NCBI GenBank assembly: GCA_910588625.1
Contig: CAJUQN010000002.1
Coordinates: forward strand, 1-64,000
Source of the DNA: an uncultured Oscillospiraceae bacterium
GTDB lineage: Bacteria > Bacillota > Clostridia > Oscillospirales > Oscillospiraceae
Reading direction: 5' to 3'
DNA length: 64,000 nt
The position numbers were made by a program, and so were the translations under genes. The notes beneath the pieces are model-generated. The model was not told where the DNA came from. It made no database searches and worked only from the letters and a program-made list of their open reading frames with translations. Shown here piece after piece: positions 8,624 to 17,291 of this stretch (the first letter of the stretch is position 1; each line of letters starts with the position of its first letter).

Positions 8624-9670
8624 TTAACATTTGGTGGAATCTCTGTAGATCAGCTCTGTCGCGGTGTAGACCGTCCGATAGTCCAGGGAGGGCTCTTTCA
8701 TCCTGCTCTGCAGCAGGTTGATGGCAGTAAAAGCCATGATCTGCGTGTGGATGTGGACCGTGGTCAGCGCCGGGGTCATGATCCGGGACTCCGGCGCATC
8801 GTCAAAGCCGCACAGGAGCACGTCTGCCGGGACGGGTTTGCCCAGCTTGCGCAGCGACTGAATGGTATCCACCGCGATAAAGTCATTGGCGCAGATAAAC
8901 AAGTCCGGCAGCTCCGGCAGGGCAGCCAGACGCGCATCCATGTCCGCGGCGTTGGACTTGATGCAGAACGCCTCATCCACTGGAACACCGGCAAGGGCCA
9001 TGGCGGCGCGGAACGCGGTATACCGCTCGAAGAAGGACTGGCAATGCTCATAATCCCCGATGAAGCCGATCCTCTTTTTACCCTTCCGCAGCATCTCATG
9101 GACCAGCTTGGTAATGCCGGTGGTGCTGTCCATATAGAGCTGATCGGCGGGAAGGGAGTCGCCGTACCGCTTGTGGGGGCCATCCACGAACAGCACCGGC
9201 AGGCCCAGGCCGCACACCATCTCGCCGTAGGGGCGGTCAAATAATTCGATGCACATGACGGCGATGGTCCGTTCCATGGTGAACCCTGCCGGAAGTGTAC
9301 GCTGGGCAAGATTCTCCTTATCCACTTTATATATGCTTAATGTGTGGCCCAACTGCGACAGTTCTTGCTTGAACCTGTCAAGCATGGGAACGGCAAAGTG
9401 GTTGGGCTGCAGGGAAAGATTGGTGGTGAACAGGGCTATCTCACCGGCGGCCGGAGCGGGCCCTGAGATGTCATTGGGAGCGGGGCGGGAGATGCTCCCC
9501 GAGAGGGAGGCCACATAGGAGAACTGCTTGTACCCCATTTCCACAGCCTTTTGGAGAATCTTCTCCCTCGTCGCGTCCGCCAACCCATCAGAATTATTGA
9601 TCGCTTTCGATACTGTATTTCGTGAGATTCCCAGCGCGTCCGCGATATCCTGGATGGTGACCTTTTTCAT
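8624..9670 (-). CDS. LacI family transcriptional regulator
   Basis: This 348-residue repressor has an N-terminal helix-turn-helix (VTIQDIADALGISRNTVSKA, residues 4-23), a hinge, and a periplasmic-binding-protein-like effector domain with the expected LFICANDFIAVDTIQSLRKL segment. The strong AAGGAGGG site fixes the start at 9670. It is divergent from the sugar ABC importer and heads an operon with yesL. Its own promoter (9703-9731) contains a TGCAAATG box, and further copies flank the importer promoter, so it probably represses both directions until an imported sugar binds. The effector is unknown; the neighbouring fructosidase and fructokinase suggest a fructoside. Confidence 0.9.
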   Translation of the reverse strand: MKKVTIQDIADALGISRNTVSKAINNSDGLADATREKILQKAVEMGYKQFSYVASLSGSISRPAPNDISGPAPAAGEIALFTTNLSLQPNHFAVPMLDRFKQELSQLGHTLSIYKVDKENLAQRTLPAGFTMERTIAVMCIELFDRPYGEMVCGLGLPVLFVDGPHKRYGDSLPADQLYMDSTTGITKLVHEMLRKGKKRIGFIGDYEHCQSFFERYTAFRAAMALAGVPVDEAFCIKSNAADMDARLAALPELPDLFICANDFIAVDTIQSLRKLGKPVPADVLLCGFDDAPESRIMTPALTTVHIHTQIMAFTAINLLQSRMKEPSLDYRTVYTATELIYRDSTKC

Positions 9671-9702
9671 TTGATCCCTCCTTGTTTCGGTTGTCTGCGC
9701 CT

Positions 9703-9731
9703 ATCCTACCACAGAACAGTGCAAATGTCAA
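9703..9731 (-). promoter_or_regulatory. Promoter of lacI with embedded operator-like box
   Basis: Read on the minus strand: TTGACA (9726-9731), 17 bases, TAGGAT (9703-9708), about 33 bases before the lacI start. A TGCAAATG box (9720-9727, plus strand) lies in the spacer and overlaps the -35 element, so a bound repressor would block this promoter. Confidence 0.65.
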
Positions 9732-10062
9732 CAACAAGCTGTGCAAATGACAATTTCCGGGTAAAAGGTTCGCTTCCATGGAAAATTATGCAAATAGAAA
9801 ATTATTTGGTGCAAATGTAAAATTTCTGTTGACGAACCGTGTATAATATGTTAAAATCAAAATTACCAAATCCGAATATGTGCAAATGCGACAAAGTGTT
9901 TTGTGGGAATTGTGCAAATTCACAAAAAACGCAAGGAATCAGCCCTGTTATCCTCCTCCAGCCAGGGCAAATTGCTCTCCTGATATGAGGGATATATTAG
10001 GGCTGCGCAAGCAGGATTTGTGCGTTTTCCAAATTTGCTCATTTGTGCGGGGCGCATTTGCA
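9720..10062. repeat. Cluster of seven TGCAAAT(N) boxes in the divergent regulatory region
   Basis: The 432-base gap between lacI and the importer holds no gene. It carries TGCAAATG at 9720-9727, 9742-9749, 9810-9817 and 9881-9888, TGCAAATA at 9789-9796, TGCAAATT at 9913-9920, and an inverted copy, CATTTGCA, at 10055-10062. Neighbouring copies are 22, 21 and 32 bases apart in three pairs, close to whole helical turns. Several extend to GTGCAAATG. The copy at 9910-9925 is partly palindromic (TTGTG...CACAA). Operators for the adjacent LacI protein are the simplest explanation. Confidence 0.6.
9829..9857 (+). promoter_or_regulatory. Promoter of the sugar ABC importer operon
   Basis: TTGACG (9829-9834), 17 bases and TAAAAT (9852-9857). 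TGCAAATG boxes lie 12 bases upstream of the -35 element (9810-9817) and shortly after the expected transcription start (9881-9888). The leader to the first gene is about 240 bases. Confidence 0.6.
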
Positions 10063-10102
10063 CACTGGAAGGACGCGGAAAACAGTTAGAAGGAGGAAGA
10101 AA

Positions 10103-11047
10103 ATGAGTAAATCACCGACAAGCACCCTAGCCCCAAAAAGCGGAGACACCAAACTGCACAACACTCTGGTGTACATCCGTCAGCACTGGCAGCTATATGT
10201 GTTCTTCATCATGCCTGCTTTCCTGCTGACCATCATTTTCCGCTACATCCCCATGGGCGGCATCGCCATCGCGTTCACCAACTACAACCCCATTATAGGT
10301 ATCTTTGGCAGTGAATTTGTGGCGTTCCAGCACTTTGAGCGCTTCCTGTCCTCCCCGGACTTCCTGGAGTACCTGGCCAACACCCTCAAGCTCAGCGTAT
10401 TCGGCCTGCTGTGGGGCTTCCCGGCCCCCATCCTCCTGGCCTTCCTGCTCAACCGCATCCTGAGCAAGAGCCGGAAGCAGAAGATCCAGCTGGTGCTGTA
10501 TATGCCCAACTTCATCTCCGTAATCGTGCTGTGCGGTATCGTGCGCATTCTTCTCTCCCCCACGGGCATGGTGAACATGCTCCTGGGCACGTCCTACAAC
10601 TTCATGACCATGCCCCAGGCCTTCCGCACCATCTACATTGCCAGCGGCATCTGGCAGGGGGCCGGCTGGGGCTCCATCATCTATACCGCCGCCCTGTCCA
10701 ACGCCAGCAAGGACCTGAAGGAGGCCGCCGTCCTGGATGGGGCCAACATCATCCAGCAGATCAAGGCGGTGGAGTGGCCCGCCATCAAGGACACGGTGCT
10801 CATCCAGTTCATCATGTCCGTGGGCAACATCATGAGTGTGGGCTTTGAGAAGGCCTACGCCCTCCAGACCGACCTGAACATGAGCGCCTCTGAAATCATC
10901 TCCACCTACGTGTACAAGAAGGGCCTGATCGACGGCGACTACGGCTTTTCCACCGCCGTGGGCCTGTTCAACACGGTCATCAACGTCATCCTCCTCATCT
11001 CCATGAATGCCATCGTCAAGAAGATGAACGAAGGCAAGGGCATTTGA
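10103..11047 (+). CDS. Sugar ABC transporter permease (LplB family)
   Basis: This 314-residue inner-membrane permease is one half of the channel of a CUT1-type carbohydrate importer. It has six predicted helices and the cytoplasmic EAA loop (KEAAVLDGANIIQQIKAVEW) that docks the ATPase. The strong AGGAGGAAG site fixes the ATG at 10103. The longer open frame upstream reaches into the regulatory region. The gene is followed after 19 bases by the second permease. No ATPase gene is in the operon, as is usual for Lpl/Ytc systems, which are thought to share an MsmX-type ATPase encoded elsewhere. Confidence 0.92.
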   Translation: MSKSPTSTLAPKSGDTKLHNTLVYIRQHWQLYVFFIMPAFLLTIIFRYIPMGGIAIAFTNYNPIIGIFGSEFVAFQHFERFLSSPDFLEYLANTLKLSVFGLLWGFPAPILLAFLLNRILSKSRKQKIQLVLYMPNFISVIVLCGIVRILLSPTGMVNMLLGTSYNFMTMPQAFRTIYIASGIWQGAGWGSIIYTAALSNASKDLKEAAVLDGANIIQQIKAVEWPAIKDTVLIQFIMSVGNIMSVGFEKAYALQTDLNMSASEIISTYVYKKGLIDGDYGFSTAVGLFNTVINVILLISMNAIVKKMNEGKGI

Positions 11048-11066
11048 CGGAAAGGAGAGAGAACAA

Positions 11067-11972
11067 GTGAGTGTCAAGAAAAAGAGCGAGTTCGCCAAGC
11101 AGCCCACCGGCGACAAGGTCATCCTCATCGTGGGATACGCCATCCTGGGGCTGTTCCTGGTGGCCATCATCTTCCCGGTGATCTACATCATCCTCTCGTC
11201 CTTCATCGACCCCATCACCCTCCAGAACAAGGGCCTTACCTTCGACTTCAGCAAGTGGACCCTGACGGCCTACGAGCGGGTCATGAGCAACGCCCAGATC
11301 TGGATCGGCTTCAAAAACGCCCTGATCTACTCCATCGCCTCCACCATCCTGTCCGGCGTGATCACCCTGCTGGCGGCCTATCCCATGTCCCGGGCTGACT
11401 TCCGGGGGAAGGGCTTCTTCAACGTGATTTTCGTCATCACCATGTTCTTCGGCGGCGGCCTGATCCCAACCTACCTGCTCATCAGCGACCTGAATCTGCT
11501 GAACAATCCCCTGGCCATCATGCTGCCCGGCGCGTTCAGCGTGTGGAACATGATCATTGCCCGCACCTACTATCAGGGCATCCCCCGGGACCTCCAGGAG
11601 GCGGCGGATATCGACGGCGCCACCGAGATGGCCTACTTCTTCAAAATTCTAATTCCCGTGTGCACCCCAATCATCGCCACCATCTCCATGTGGAACTTCG
11701 TGGGTATGTGGAACAGCTATTTTGACGCCATGATCTACCTGAAGGACCCCGCCAAGCAGCCCCTGCAGCTGGTTCTCCGGGCCATCCTGATCAACAGCCA
11801 GCCTGAGCCCGGCATGGTGTCCGATATGCAAAGCACTGCCGAACGGGCCCAGCTGGCCGAGCTGCTGAAGTACGCCACCATCATCATCTCCAGCCTGCCC
11901 CTGATGATCATGTACCCCTTCTTCCAGAAGTATTTCGACAGCGGCATCATGGCTGGATCCGTGAAGGGGTAA
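11067..11972 (+). CDS. Carbohydrate ABC transporter permease (LplC/YtcP family)
   Basis: This 301-residue partner permease has six predicted helices and the EAA motif QEAADIDGATEMAYFFKILI. Translation appears to start at a GTG (11067) preceded by GGAAAGGAGAG. The C-terminal YPFFQKYFDSGIMAGSVKG ending is typical of the LplC/YtcP group as I know it. Together with the upstream permease and the downstream lipoprotein it forms the importer. Gene order permease, permease, small protein, binding protein is conserved within this operon. Confidence 0.92.
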   Translation: MSVKKKSEFAKQPTGDKVILIVGYAILGLFLVAIIFPVIYIILSSFIDPITLQNKGLTFDFSKWTLTAYERVMSNAQIWIGFKNALIYSIASTILSGVITLLAAYPMSRADFRGKGFFNVIFVITMFFGGGLIPTYLLISDLNLLNNPLAIMLPGAFSVWNMIIARTYYQGIPRDLQEAADIDGATEMAYFFKILIPVCTPIIATISMWNFVGMWNSYFDAMIYLKDPAKQPLQLVLRAILINSQPEPGMVSDMQSTAERAQLAELLKYATIIISSLPLMIMYPFFQKYFDSGIMAGSVKG

Positions 11973-12025
11973 GCACCCCGTGCGCTTACAGGCGGACACG
12001 CTTGCTCAAACAAAGGAGAATTGCC

Positions 12026-12241
12026 ATGGAAAATGAGAAAATCACTGTCGCATATGTCATGCAGAAAATCGACCAGATCATGGAAGGAACCACCGCGCTG
12101 CGGGAGGGAATTGCCATGCTGGAAAACCTGGGCGAAGGAGCTGCCATTGCCGCCGGAAATATGGTGGAGGCAAGGGAAAAGACCAATCAGCAGATGCTGG
12201 CGCTCCTGAACCAAATTGTTGAGAAGATTGAAATAAATTGA
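12026..12241 (+). CDS. 71-residue helical protein inside the importer operon
   Basis: This small protein is encoded between the second permease and the binding lipoprotein. It has a good AAAGGAGAA site, no signal peptide, no membrane helix and no cysteine. Its composition (ITVAYVMQKIDQIMEGTTAL, then an alternating Glu/Lys/Ala pattern with leucines) predicts two amphipathic helices that could form a coiled coil. It ends 14 bases before the lipoprotein ATG, so it is translated as part of the operon. I recognise no family. A cytoplasmic accessory or assembly role for the importer is possible but is only inferred from position. Confidence 0.65.
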   Translation: MENEKITVAYVMQKIDQIMEGTTALREGIAMLENLGEGAAIAAGNMVEAREKTNQQMLALLNQIVEKIEIN

Positions 12242-12255
12242 AAAGGAGAATTGAC

Positions 12256-13968
12256 ATGAGCAAATTTTTGAAACGAGCCCTCTCTCTTGTCCTGGCGCTG
12301 GTCATGATGACGGCGCTGCTGGCCGGCTGCGGCGACCGCAGCGCCGGCATCGGCGGCGGCCTGGGCCTGGACGTGGACCCCGCCGAGGTGGCCATGCCCC
12401 TGGCAGAAAAGGCCACCATCACCGGCCTGACCAACTTCCCCGCCAACACCGAGTCCGACCCCAACAACCGCACCATCTTCAAGCGCCTGGAGGAGCAGAC
12501 CAACGTCCACGTGGAGTGGAAGACCATCCAGAGCGACCAGTGGGGCGACACCATCAAGCTGGAGATGTCCAACGCCAAGACCCTGCCCGACTTCGTGTTC
12601 AACGCGGGCTTCGGCGAGGCCGACCTGCTGAAGTACGGCAAGCAGGGCGTCATCATCCCCCTGGAGGACTATATCGACAAGTATATGCCCAACCTCCAGA
12701 AGGTCTTTGAGCAGGTCCCCGAGTACAAGGCCATGTGCCTGGACGTGGACGGCCACATCTGGGCCCTGCCCTGGATCGAGCAACTGGGCTACCGGGAGAC
12801 CGCCATTCAGCTTCTGGGCAATATGCCCTTCATCAACGTGGCCTGGCTGGACTTTCTGGGCCTGGATATGCCCACCACCGTGGACGAGTTCGAGGCCGTC
12901 CTCATCGCCTTCCGCGACAACGCCGACAAGCTGAAGGCTGAGTTTAACATTGACGGCGACATCATCCCCATGTCCTGCATCATGAACGACGGCGGCCAGG
13001 ACCCTTATATCCTCATCAACGGCTTCGGCGAGGGCTACGGCGACCCCGATTCCTGGAAGCACTTGGCCGTGACCGACGAGGGCAAGGTAGTCAGCGTAGC
13101 CACCTCCGAGGGCTTCAAGAAGGGCACCGAGTGGCTGCACAAGCTGTATGAGGAGGGCCTGATCGACGTGGAGGCCTTTACCCAGGAGTGGTCCACCTAC
13201 GTGGCCAAGGGCAAGAGCGGCCGGTACGGCGTCTGCTTCAGCTGGGACGTTGCAAATATCTGCAATGTCATCCATGACCCGAGCACCCAGGACGTCAATA
13301 ACGTGGATGAGTGGGACTGGAAGCCCCTGCCCATGCTGAAGGCCGATACCAAGTGCATCACTCCCGCCACCGCCTCCTATACCTCCGGCTATCAGCGCGG
13401 CCGCTGCGTGGTCACCGCCATGGCCAAGAATCCCGCTCTGGTCTGCTCCTGGCTGGACCAGATGTACGCCCCCCTCCAGTCCCCCCAGAACAACTGGGGC
13501 ACCTACGGCGAGGATGACGGCTTCGACATCTTCGTCATGGGCAAGAATGATAAGGGCGAGGATATGCTCCAGCACGCCCCCTTGGGCGACAAGTCCCCCG
13601 TGGAGGTCCGCGAGGCCGAGAGCGTCAACGGCCCCCTGGCTGTCCTGGACAGCTACTATGGCGTCTACGTCACCTGCCCCGACGACGCCCAGTACCGTCT
13701 GGACTGGATCGAGGAGGTCTACACCCCCGACTGCCACGCCAAGTACTGCCTGCCCAACTTCTTCATGAGCCAGGATGATGTCACGAAGGATTCCAACCTG
13801 GGCGCCGACATCGGCAAGTGCATCAACGAGTTCAAGTCCCGGGCCGTTCTGGAGGGCTTCACCGACGCCGACTGGGATCAGTTCCAGGCGGACCTCCAGG
13901 CCTACAAGCTGGATGAGTACGTGGCCCTGTACCAGAAGTACTTCGACGCCTACCTGGCCAACCAGTAA
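12256..13968 (+). CDS. Extracellular sugar-binding lipoprotein (LplA type)
   Basis: This 570-residue solute-binding protein starts with a lipoprotein signal (KRALSLVLALVMMTALLAGC) whose lipobox LLAGC would anchor it outside the membrane next to the two permeases. The long size and the N-terminal text about LTNFPANTESDPNNRTIF match the large binding proteins (LplA-like) of this importer class. The ATG at 12256 has an AAAAGGAG site; an in-frame ATG at 12238 overlaps the previous gene. Codon use is strongly biased to C-ending codons, suggesting high expression. A strong terminator follows. Confidence 0.92.
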   Translation: MSKFLKRALSLVLALVMMTALLAGCGDRSAGIGGGLGLDVDPAEVAMPLAEKATITGLTNFPANTESDPNNRTIFKRLEEQTNVHVEWKTIQSDQWGDTIKLEMSNAKTLPDFVFNAGFGEADLLKYGKQGVIIPLEDYIDKYMPNLQKVFEQVPEYKAMCLDVDGHIWALPWIEQLGYRETAIQLLGNMPFINVAWLDFLGLDMPTTVDEFEAVLIAFRDNADKLKAEFNIDGDIIPMSCIMNDGGQDPYILINGFGEGYGDPDSWKHLAVTDEGKVVSVATSEGFKKGTEWLHKLYEEGLIDVEAFTQEWSTYVAKGKSGRYGVCFSWDVANICNVIHDPSTQDVNNVDEWDWKPLPMLKADTKCITPATASYTSGYQRGRCVVTAMAKNPALVCSWLDQMYAPLQSPQNNWGTYGEDDGFDIFVMGKNDKGEDMLQHAPLGDKSPVEVREAESVNGPLAVLDSYYGVYVTCPDDAQYRLDWIEEVYTPDCHAKYCLPNFFMSQDDVTKDSNLGADIGKCINEFKSRAVLEGFTDADWDQFQADLQAYKLDEYVALYQKYFDAYLANQ

Positions 13969-14007
13969 AAGGCGGCGCCCATTTTCCGGACATAGCTGAA
14001 CAACCGT

Positions 14008-14046
14008 AAAGCCCCCGTCTTCCCCAGCGGGGGGACGGGGGCTTTT
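14008..14046 (+). terminator. Rho-independent terminator of the importer operon
   Basis: AAAGCCCCCGTC pairs with the complementary GACGGGGGC arm; an inner TCCCC/GGGGG stem and a TTTT tail follow. It lies 40 bases after the binding-protein stop. Confidence 0.85.
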
Positions 14047-14095
14047 CAAAAACAGTAAGGCGGGACGCGTCTTGGCCTGGATTGAGCAGAAACTT

Positions 14096-14676
14096 TTATT
14101 TTGCGATATATCTTTCCCATACTTGTGATAATTTTGATCTTATAAAACGAGCATAGGAGCAGCCGGGAGTTTCTATCATATGCTTTTCCTTTCAATATTC
14201 CACACAGCATGAATATCACCATTCCAGCTGCTGCTCCGATTTATCTTCAAAACAGCCTATTTTCATTTTGCCCTGCTTTACGTTGTCCATAAATAGTTGT
14301 TCATAAATAAATGATACGCATTTTCTATCCGGATACAATCTGTTACTTCAATAGGCTCTGCTGCCGGTCTTGCGCATGGAATATTTTTGAATGGAATGAC
14401 CTGATTTTCTTCCGCAAGGACTTCGTAGATATATCCGCTGACGCCTTCCGATACCTCTTTCAGCGCATTCGGGTACAGTTCGTGGTAAACCGGAATATCA
14501 CCATTGCCTTCAAACCCATAAGGAAACCAATAATAGGGCCTTTCCACGGCGTTGCATAAATAAAATGCGGCAACCACATCCATTGTGGTCATATATACAT
14601 ATGGCCGGTCATGGTCAGCTTGATTTGGTTTCAATACTTTAATATTTCCAGTATTGCTTCCATGGTACAGAATCAT
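14096..14676 (-). pseudogene. Decayed gene with an HGS-type (ART-like) N-terminus
   Basis: An open frame of 132 codons (14278-14676) begins MILYHGSNTGNIKVLKPN. This N-terminus resembles small ADP-ribosyltransferase-like (DUF3990-type) proteins, a weak match. After its stop, protein-like text continues in other frames: GKMKIGCFEDKSEQQLEW, then DIHAVWNIERKSI, then MIETPGCSYARFIRSKLSQV up to a stop at 14096-14098. Together these would give about 193 residues, so I read the gene as broken by at least two or three frameshifts. The region is clearly more AT-rich than its neighbours, which suggests acquisition by transfer. It separates the importer operon from the fructosidase operon. Confidence 0.6.
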
Positions 14677-14771
14677 AGCAGCTCCCCCCTTAAATCCCGA
14701 TTTGTTACAAACTGTAATATATTACCAATGCGAACGGAATTCAACATTAAAATGTGAGGAGGAAACACGAT

Positions 14772-16271
14772 ATGACCAGCGAAGCCCTGCAAAAGGCTCG
14801 GGACTTTGAGTCCCAGTACGGCCCCCACATCCCTGACAGTGAACGCCCCGCGTTCCACGCCGCTCCCACCATCGGCTGGATGAACGACCCCAACGGATTC
14901 TCCTTCTATCGGGGAGAGTGCCACCTGTTCTACCAGTACCACCCCTACTCCAACGAGTGGGGCCCCATGCACTGGGGGCATCTCAAGACAAAGGACTTCA
15001 TCCGCTGGGAGCGGCTGCCCGCCGCCCTGGCCCCGGACCAGCCCTACGACGCCTCCGGCTGCTTCTCCGGCGGGGCGGTGGAGCTGCCCGACGGGCGGCA
15101 GCTGCTGATGTACACCGGCGTCCAACGCCATCATAACGCGGAGGGCTTTCTGGAGGATGTGCAGACCCAGTGCGTAGCCATCGGCGACGGGGTGAATTAT
15201 GAAAAGTGGGGTGGCAACCCGGTCCTGGACGAAAAGGATCTGCCCGAGGGAGGCAGCTCCATTGACTTCCGGGATCCCAAGGTGTGGAGGGACAGGGACG
15301 GCAATTTTTGCGCCGTCATCGGCAACCGCACCGGGGACGATAGCGGGGCCATCCTGTTGTACAAGAGTCCGGACGGCCTCAAATGGGAACTTGTCCGCAC
15401 CCTGGACCGCTGCCATAACCAATATGGCCGGATGTGGGAGTGCCCGGATTTCTTTGAGCTGGACGGCAGACAGATCATCCTGACCAGCCCCCAGGACATG
15501 AACCCCGTGGGCCTGGAGTTCCACGCGGGCAACGGCACCCTCTGCCTCATGGGCAGCTATGATCCCGAAACGGGCTTTACTCGGGAGCGGGTGCAGGCCA
15601 TCGACTACGGCCTGGACTTCTATGCCCCCCAGACGCTGGAGGCCCCGGACGGGCGGCGGATCATGATTGCCTGGATGCAGAACTGGGACACGGTGGGAGG
15701 AAAGCCCTTCCACTGCCGATGGTTCGGCCAGATGACTGCCCCCCGGGAGCTGTCCGTTCAGAATGGGCGCCTGTACCAGGTTCCTGTGCGGGAGCTGGAG
15801 CAGTACCGGGGCCCGGCGATGGTGCATCACCACATCCTGGTCAGCGGAGAGACCAATCTGCCCGGCATCCAGGGGCGTGTGCTTGACATGACAGTGACGG
15901 TGAAGCCCATGGGGCCCGGTTCCTACCGCTGGTTCCGGCTCCATGTGGCCAAGGACGGCCAGCACGACACGGTGATTCGCTACAAGCCCGCAGAGAGCAC
16001 CCTGAAGATCGACCGCTGCCGCAGCGGCCTGCCCCGGGATATCGTCAATACCCGCAGCTTTTTGGTGCGGCCCCATGACGGGGAGATCAAGCTCCGGGTG
16101 ATCCTGGACCGGTTCAGTGTGGAGGTGTTCGTCAACGACGGCGAGGCGGCGGCCAGCGCGGTGATTTACACGCCCCAGGAGGCAGATGCCATCACCTTTG
16201 AGGCGGACGGCCAGGCGCTGATCGACGTGGAAAAATACGATCTGATTTTTGGCGAAACGGAGGAGGGCTGA
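14772..16271 (+). CDS. GH32 beta-fructosidase (sucrose-6-phosphate hydrolase type)
   Basis: This 499-residue enzyme cleaves terminal beta-fructosyl bonds, as in sucrose, sucrose 6-phosphate or short fructans. All three GH32 catalytic motifs are visible: nucleophile Asp39 in WMNDPNG, Asp168 in FRDP and acid/base Glu223 in MWECPD. The C-terminal beta-sandwich includes RVILDRFSVEVFVNDGE. No signal peptide is present, so it works on imported substrate. The start at 14772 has a GAGGAGG site. The fructokinase gene begins 3 bases after its stop, so liberated fructose would be phosphorylated directly. No PTS gene lies nearby, which favours unphosphorylated substrate. Confidence 0.92.
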   Translation: MTSEALQKARDFESQYGPHIPDSERPAFHAAPTIGWMNDPNGFSFYRGECHLFYQYHPYSNEWGPMHWGHLKTKDFIRWERLPAALAPDQPYDASGCFSGGAVELPDGRQLLMYTGVQRHHNAEGFLEDVQTQCVAIGDGVNYEKWGGNPVLDEKDLPEGGSSIDFRDPKVWRDRDGNFCAVIGNRTGDDSGAILLYKSPDGLKWELVRTLDRCHNQYGRMWECPDFFELDGRQIILTSPQDMNPVGLEFHAGNGTLCLMGSYDPETGFTRERVQAIDYGLDFYAPQTLEAPDGRRIMIAWMQNWDTVGGKPFHCRWFGQMTAPRELSVQNGRLYQVPVRELEQYRGPAMVHHHILVSGETNLPGIQGRVLDMTVTVKPMGPGSYRWFRLHVAKDGQHDTVIRYKPAESTLKIDRCRSGLPRDIVNTRSFLVRPHDGEIKLRVILDRFSVEVFVNDGEAAASAVIYTPQEADAITFEADGQALIDVEKYDLIFGETEEG

Positions 16272-16274
16272 CCA

Positions 16275-17243
16275 ATGAGCGAGAAGAAATTCGACGTCAC
16301 CGCCCTGGGGGAGCTGCTCATCGACTTCACGGAGAATGGCCTCAGCAGCCAGGGGAATACCCTGTTTGAAGCCAACCCCGGCGGAGCTCCCTGCAATGTG
16401 CTGGCTATGCTGAAGAAGCTGGGTAAATCCTGCGCCTTCATCGGCAAGGTGGGTGAGGATATGTTTGGTCATTTGCTGCAGGATGCGGCGGCAGAGGCTG
16501 GTATCTGCATGGACTATCTGCTGTTCGATAAAGATGTTCGGACCACGCTGGCTTACGTCAAGACCTTCGAGAACGGCGACCGGGATTTCTCCTTCTACCG
16601 CAACCCTGGCGCGGACATGATGCTCCGCGAAGATGAACTACCGCTGGATGTCATCTCCAGCAGCCGTATATTTCACTTTGGTGCCCTGTCCATGACCCAT
16701 GAGGGCGTTCGGGAGGCCACCTGTAAGGCCATCGGCTGTGCCAAAGCCAGCGGCGCCATCATCTCCTTTGACCCCAACCTGCGCCCGCCCTTGTGGGACA
16801 GCCTGGAGAACGCCAGAGCGCAGATCGAGTACGGTCTGGCCCGGTGCGGCGTGCTGAAAATCGCCGACAACGAGCTGGAGTTCATGACCGGGGAGACGGA
16901 CTTTGACCGTGGCGCGGCCATTCTCCGGGCAAAGTATCCCAACATTAAGCTGTTCAACGTCACAGCCGGTGCCGAGGGCAGTTATTCCTTTTACGAGGAC
17001 AAGCGGGTATTTGTTCCCGCCTGCAAACTGGGAGGGGTAATTGAAACCACCGGGGCCGGGGACACTTTTTGCGCCAGTGTGCTGAACTTCGTGCTGGACC
17101 ACGGCCTGGAGGGGCTGACCGAGGGTGATCTGGCGGAGATGCTCCGCTTCGCCAACACGGCGGCCTACCTGGTGACCACCCGGAAGGGAGCCATTCGTTC
17201 CATGCCGGAGAAGGCGGAGGTAGAGGCGCTGCTGAACGCATAG
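16275..17243 (+). CDS. scrK: Fructokinase-like PfkB family sugar kinase
   Basis: This 322-residue PfkB-family kinase has the N-terminal signature GGAPCNVLAMLKKLG and the C-terminal GAGDTFCASVLNFVLD motif with the catalytic Asp. Text such as FSFYRNPGADMML and ISFDPNLRPPLW is typical of bacterial fructokinases. It would convert fructose released by the upstream fructosidase to fructose 6-phosphate. The gene lies 3 bases after the fructosidase and 48 bases before the lipoprotein, so the three form one operon. Fructose as substrate is inferred from family and context. Confidence 0.88.
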   Translation: MSEKKFDVTALGELLIDFTENGLSSQGNTLFEANPGGAPCNVLAMLKKLGKSCAFIGKVGEDMFGHLLQDAAAEAGICMDYLLFDKDVRTTLAYVKTFENGDRDFSFYRNPGADMMLREDELPLDVISSSRIFHFGALSMTHEGVREATCKAIGCAKASGAIISFDPNLRPPLWDSLENARAQIEYGLARCGVLKIADNELEFMTGETDFDRGAAILRAKYPNIKLFNVTAGAEGSYSFYEDKRVFVPACKLGGVIETTGAGDTFCASVLNFVLDHGLEGLTEGDLAEMLRFANTAAYLVTTRKGAIRSMPEKAEVEALLNA

Positions 17244-17291
17244 GGGCGGTTCACCCGCCTTTGACAAAATAAGATTGAGGAGTGGACTGTG

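Noticed and set aside
9720..10062. CRISPR array
   Set aside because: The repeats are only 7-10 bases and irregularly spaced, and no cas gene is near; operators fit better.
12187..14049. 620-codon open frame on the minus strand
   Set aside because: It lies opposite the sugar-binding lipoprotein gene, has no domain text and arises from the C-ending codon bias of that gene.
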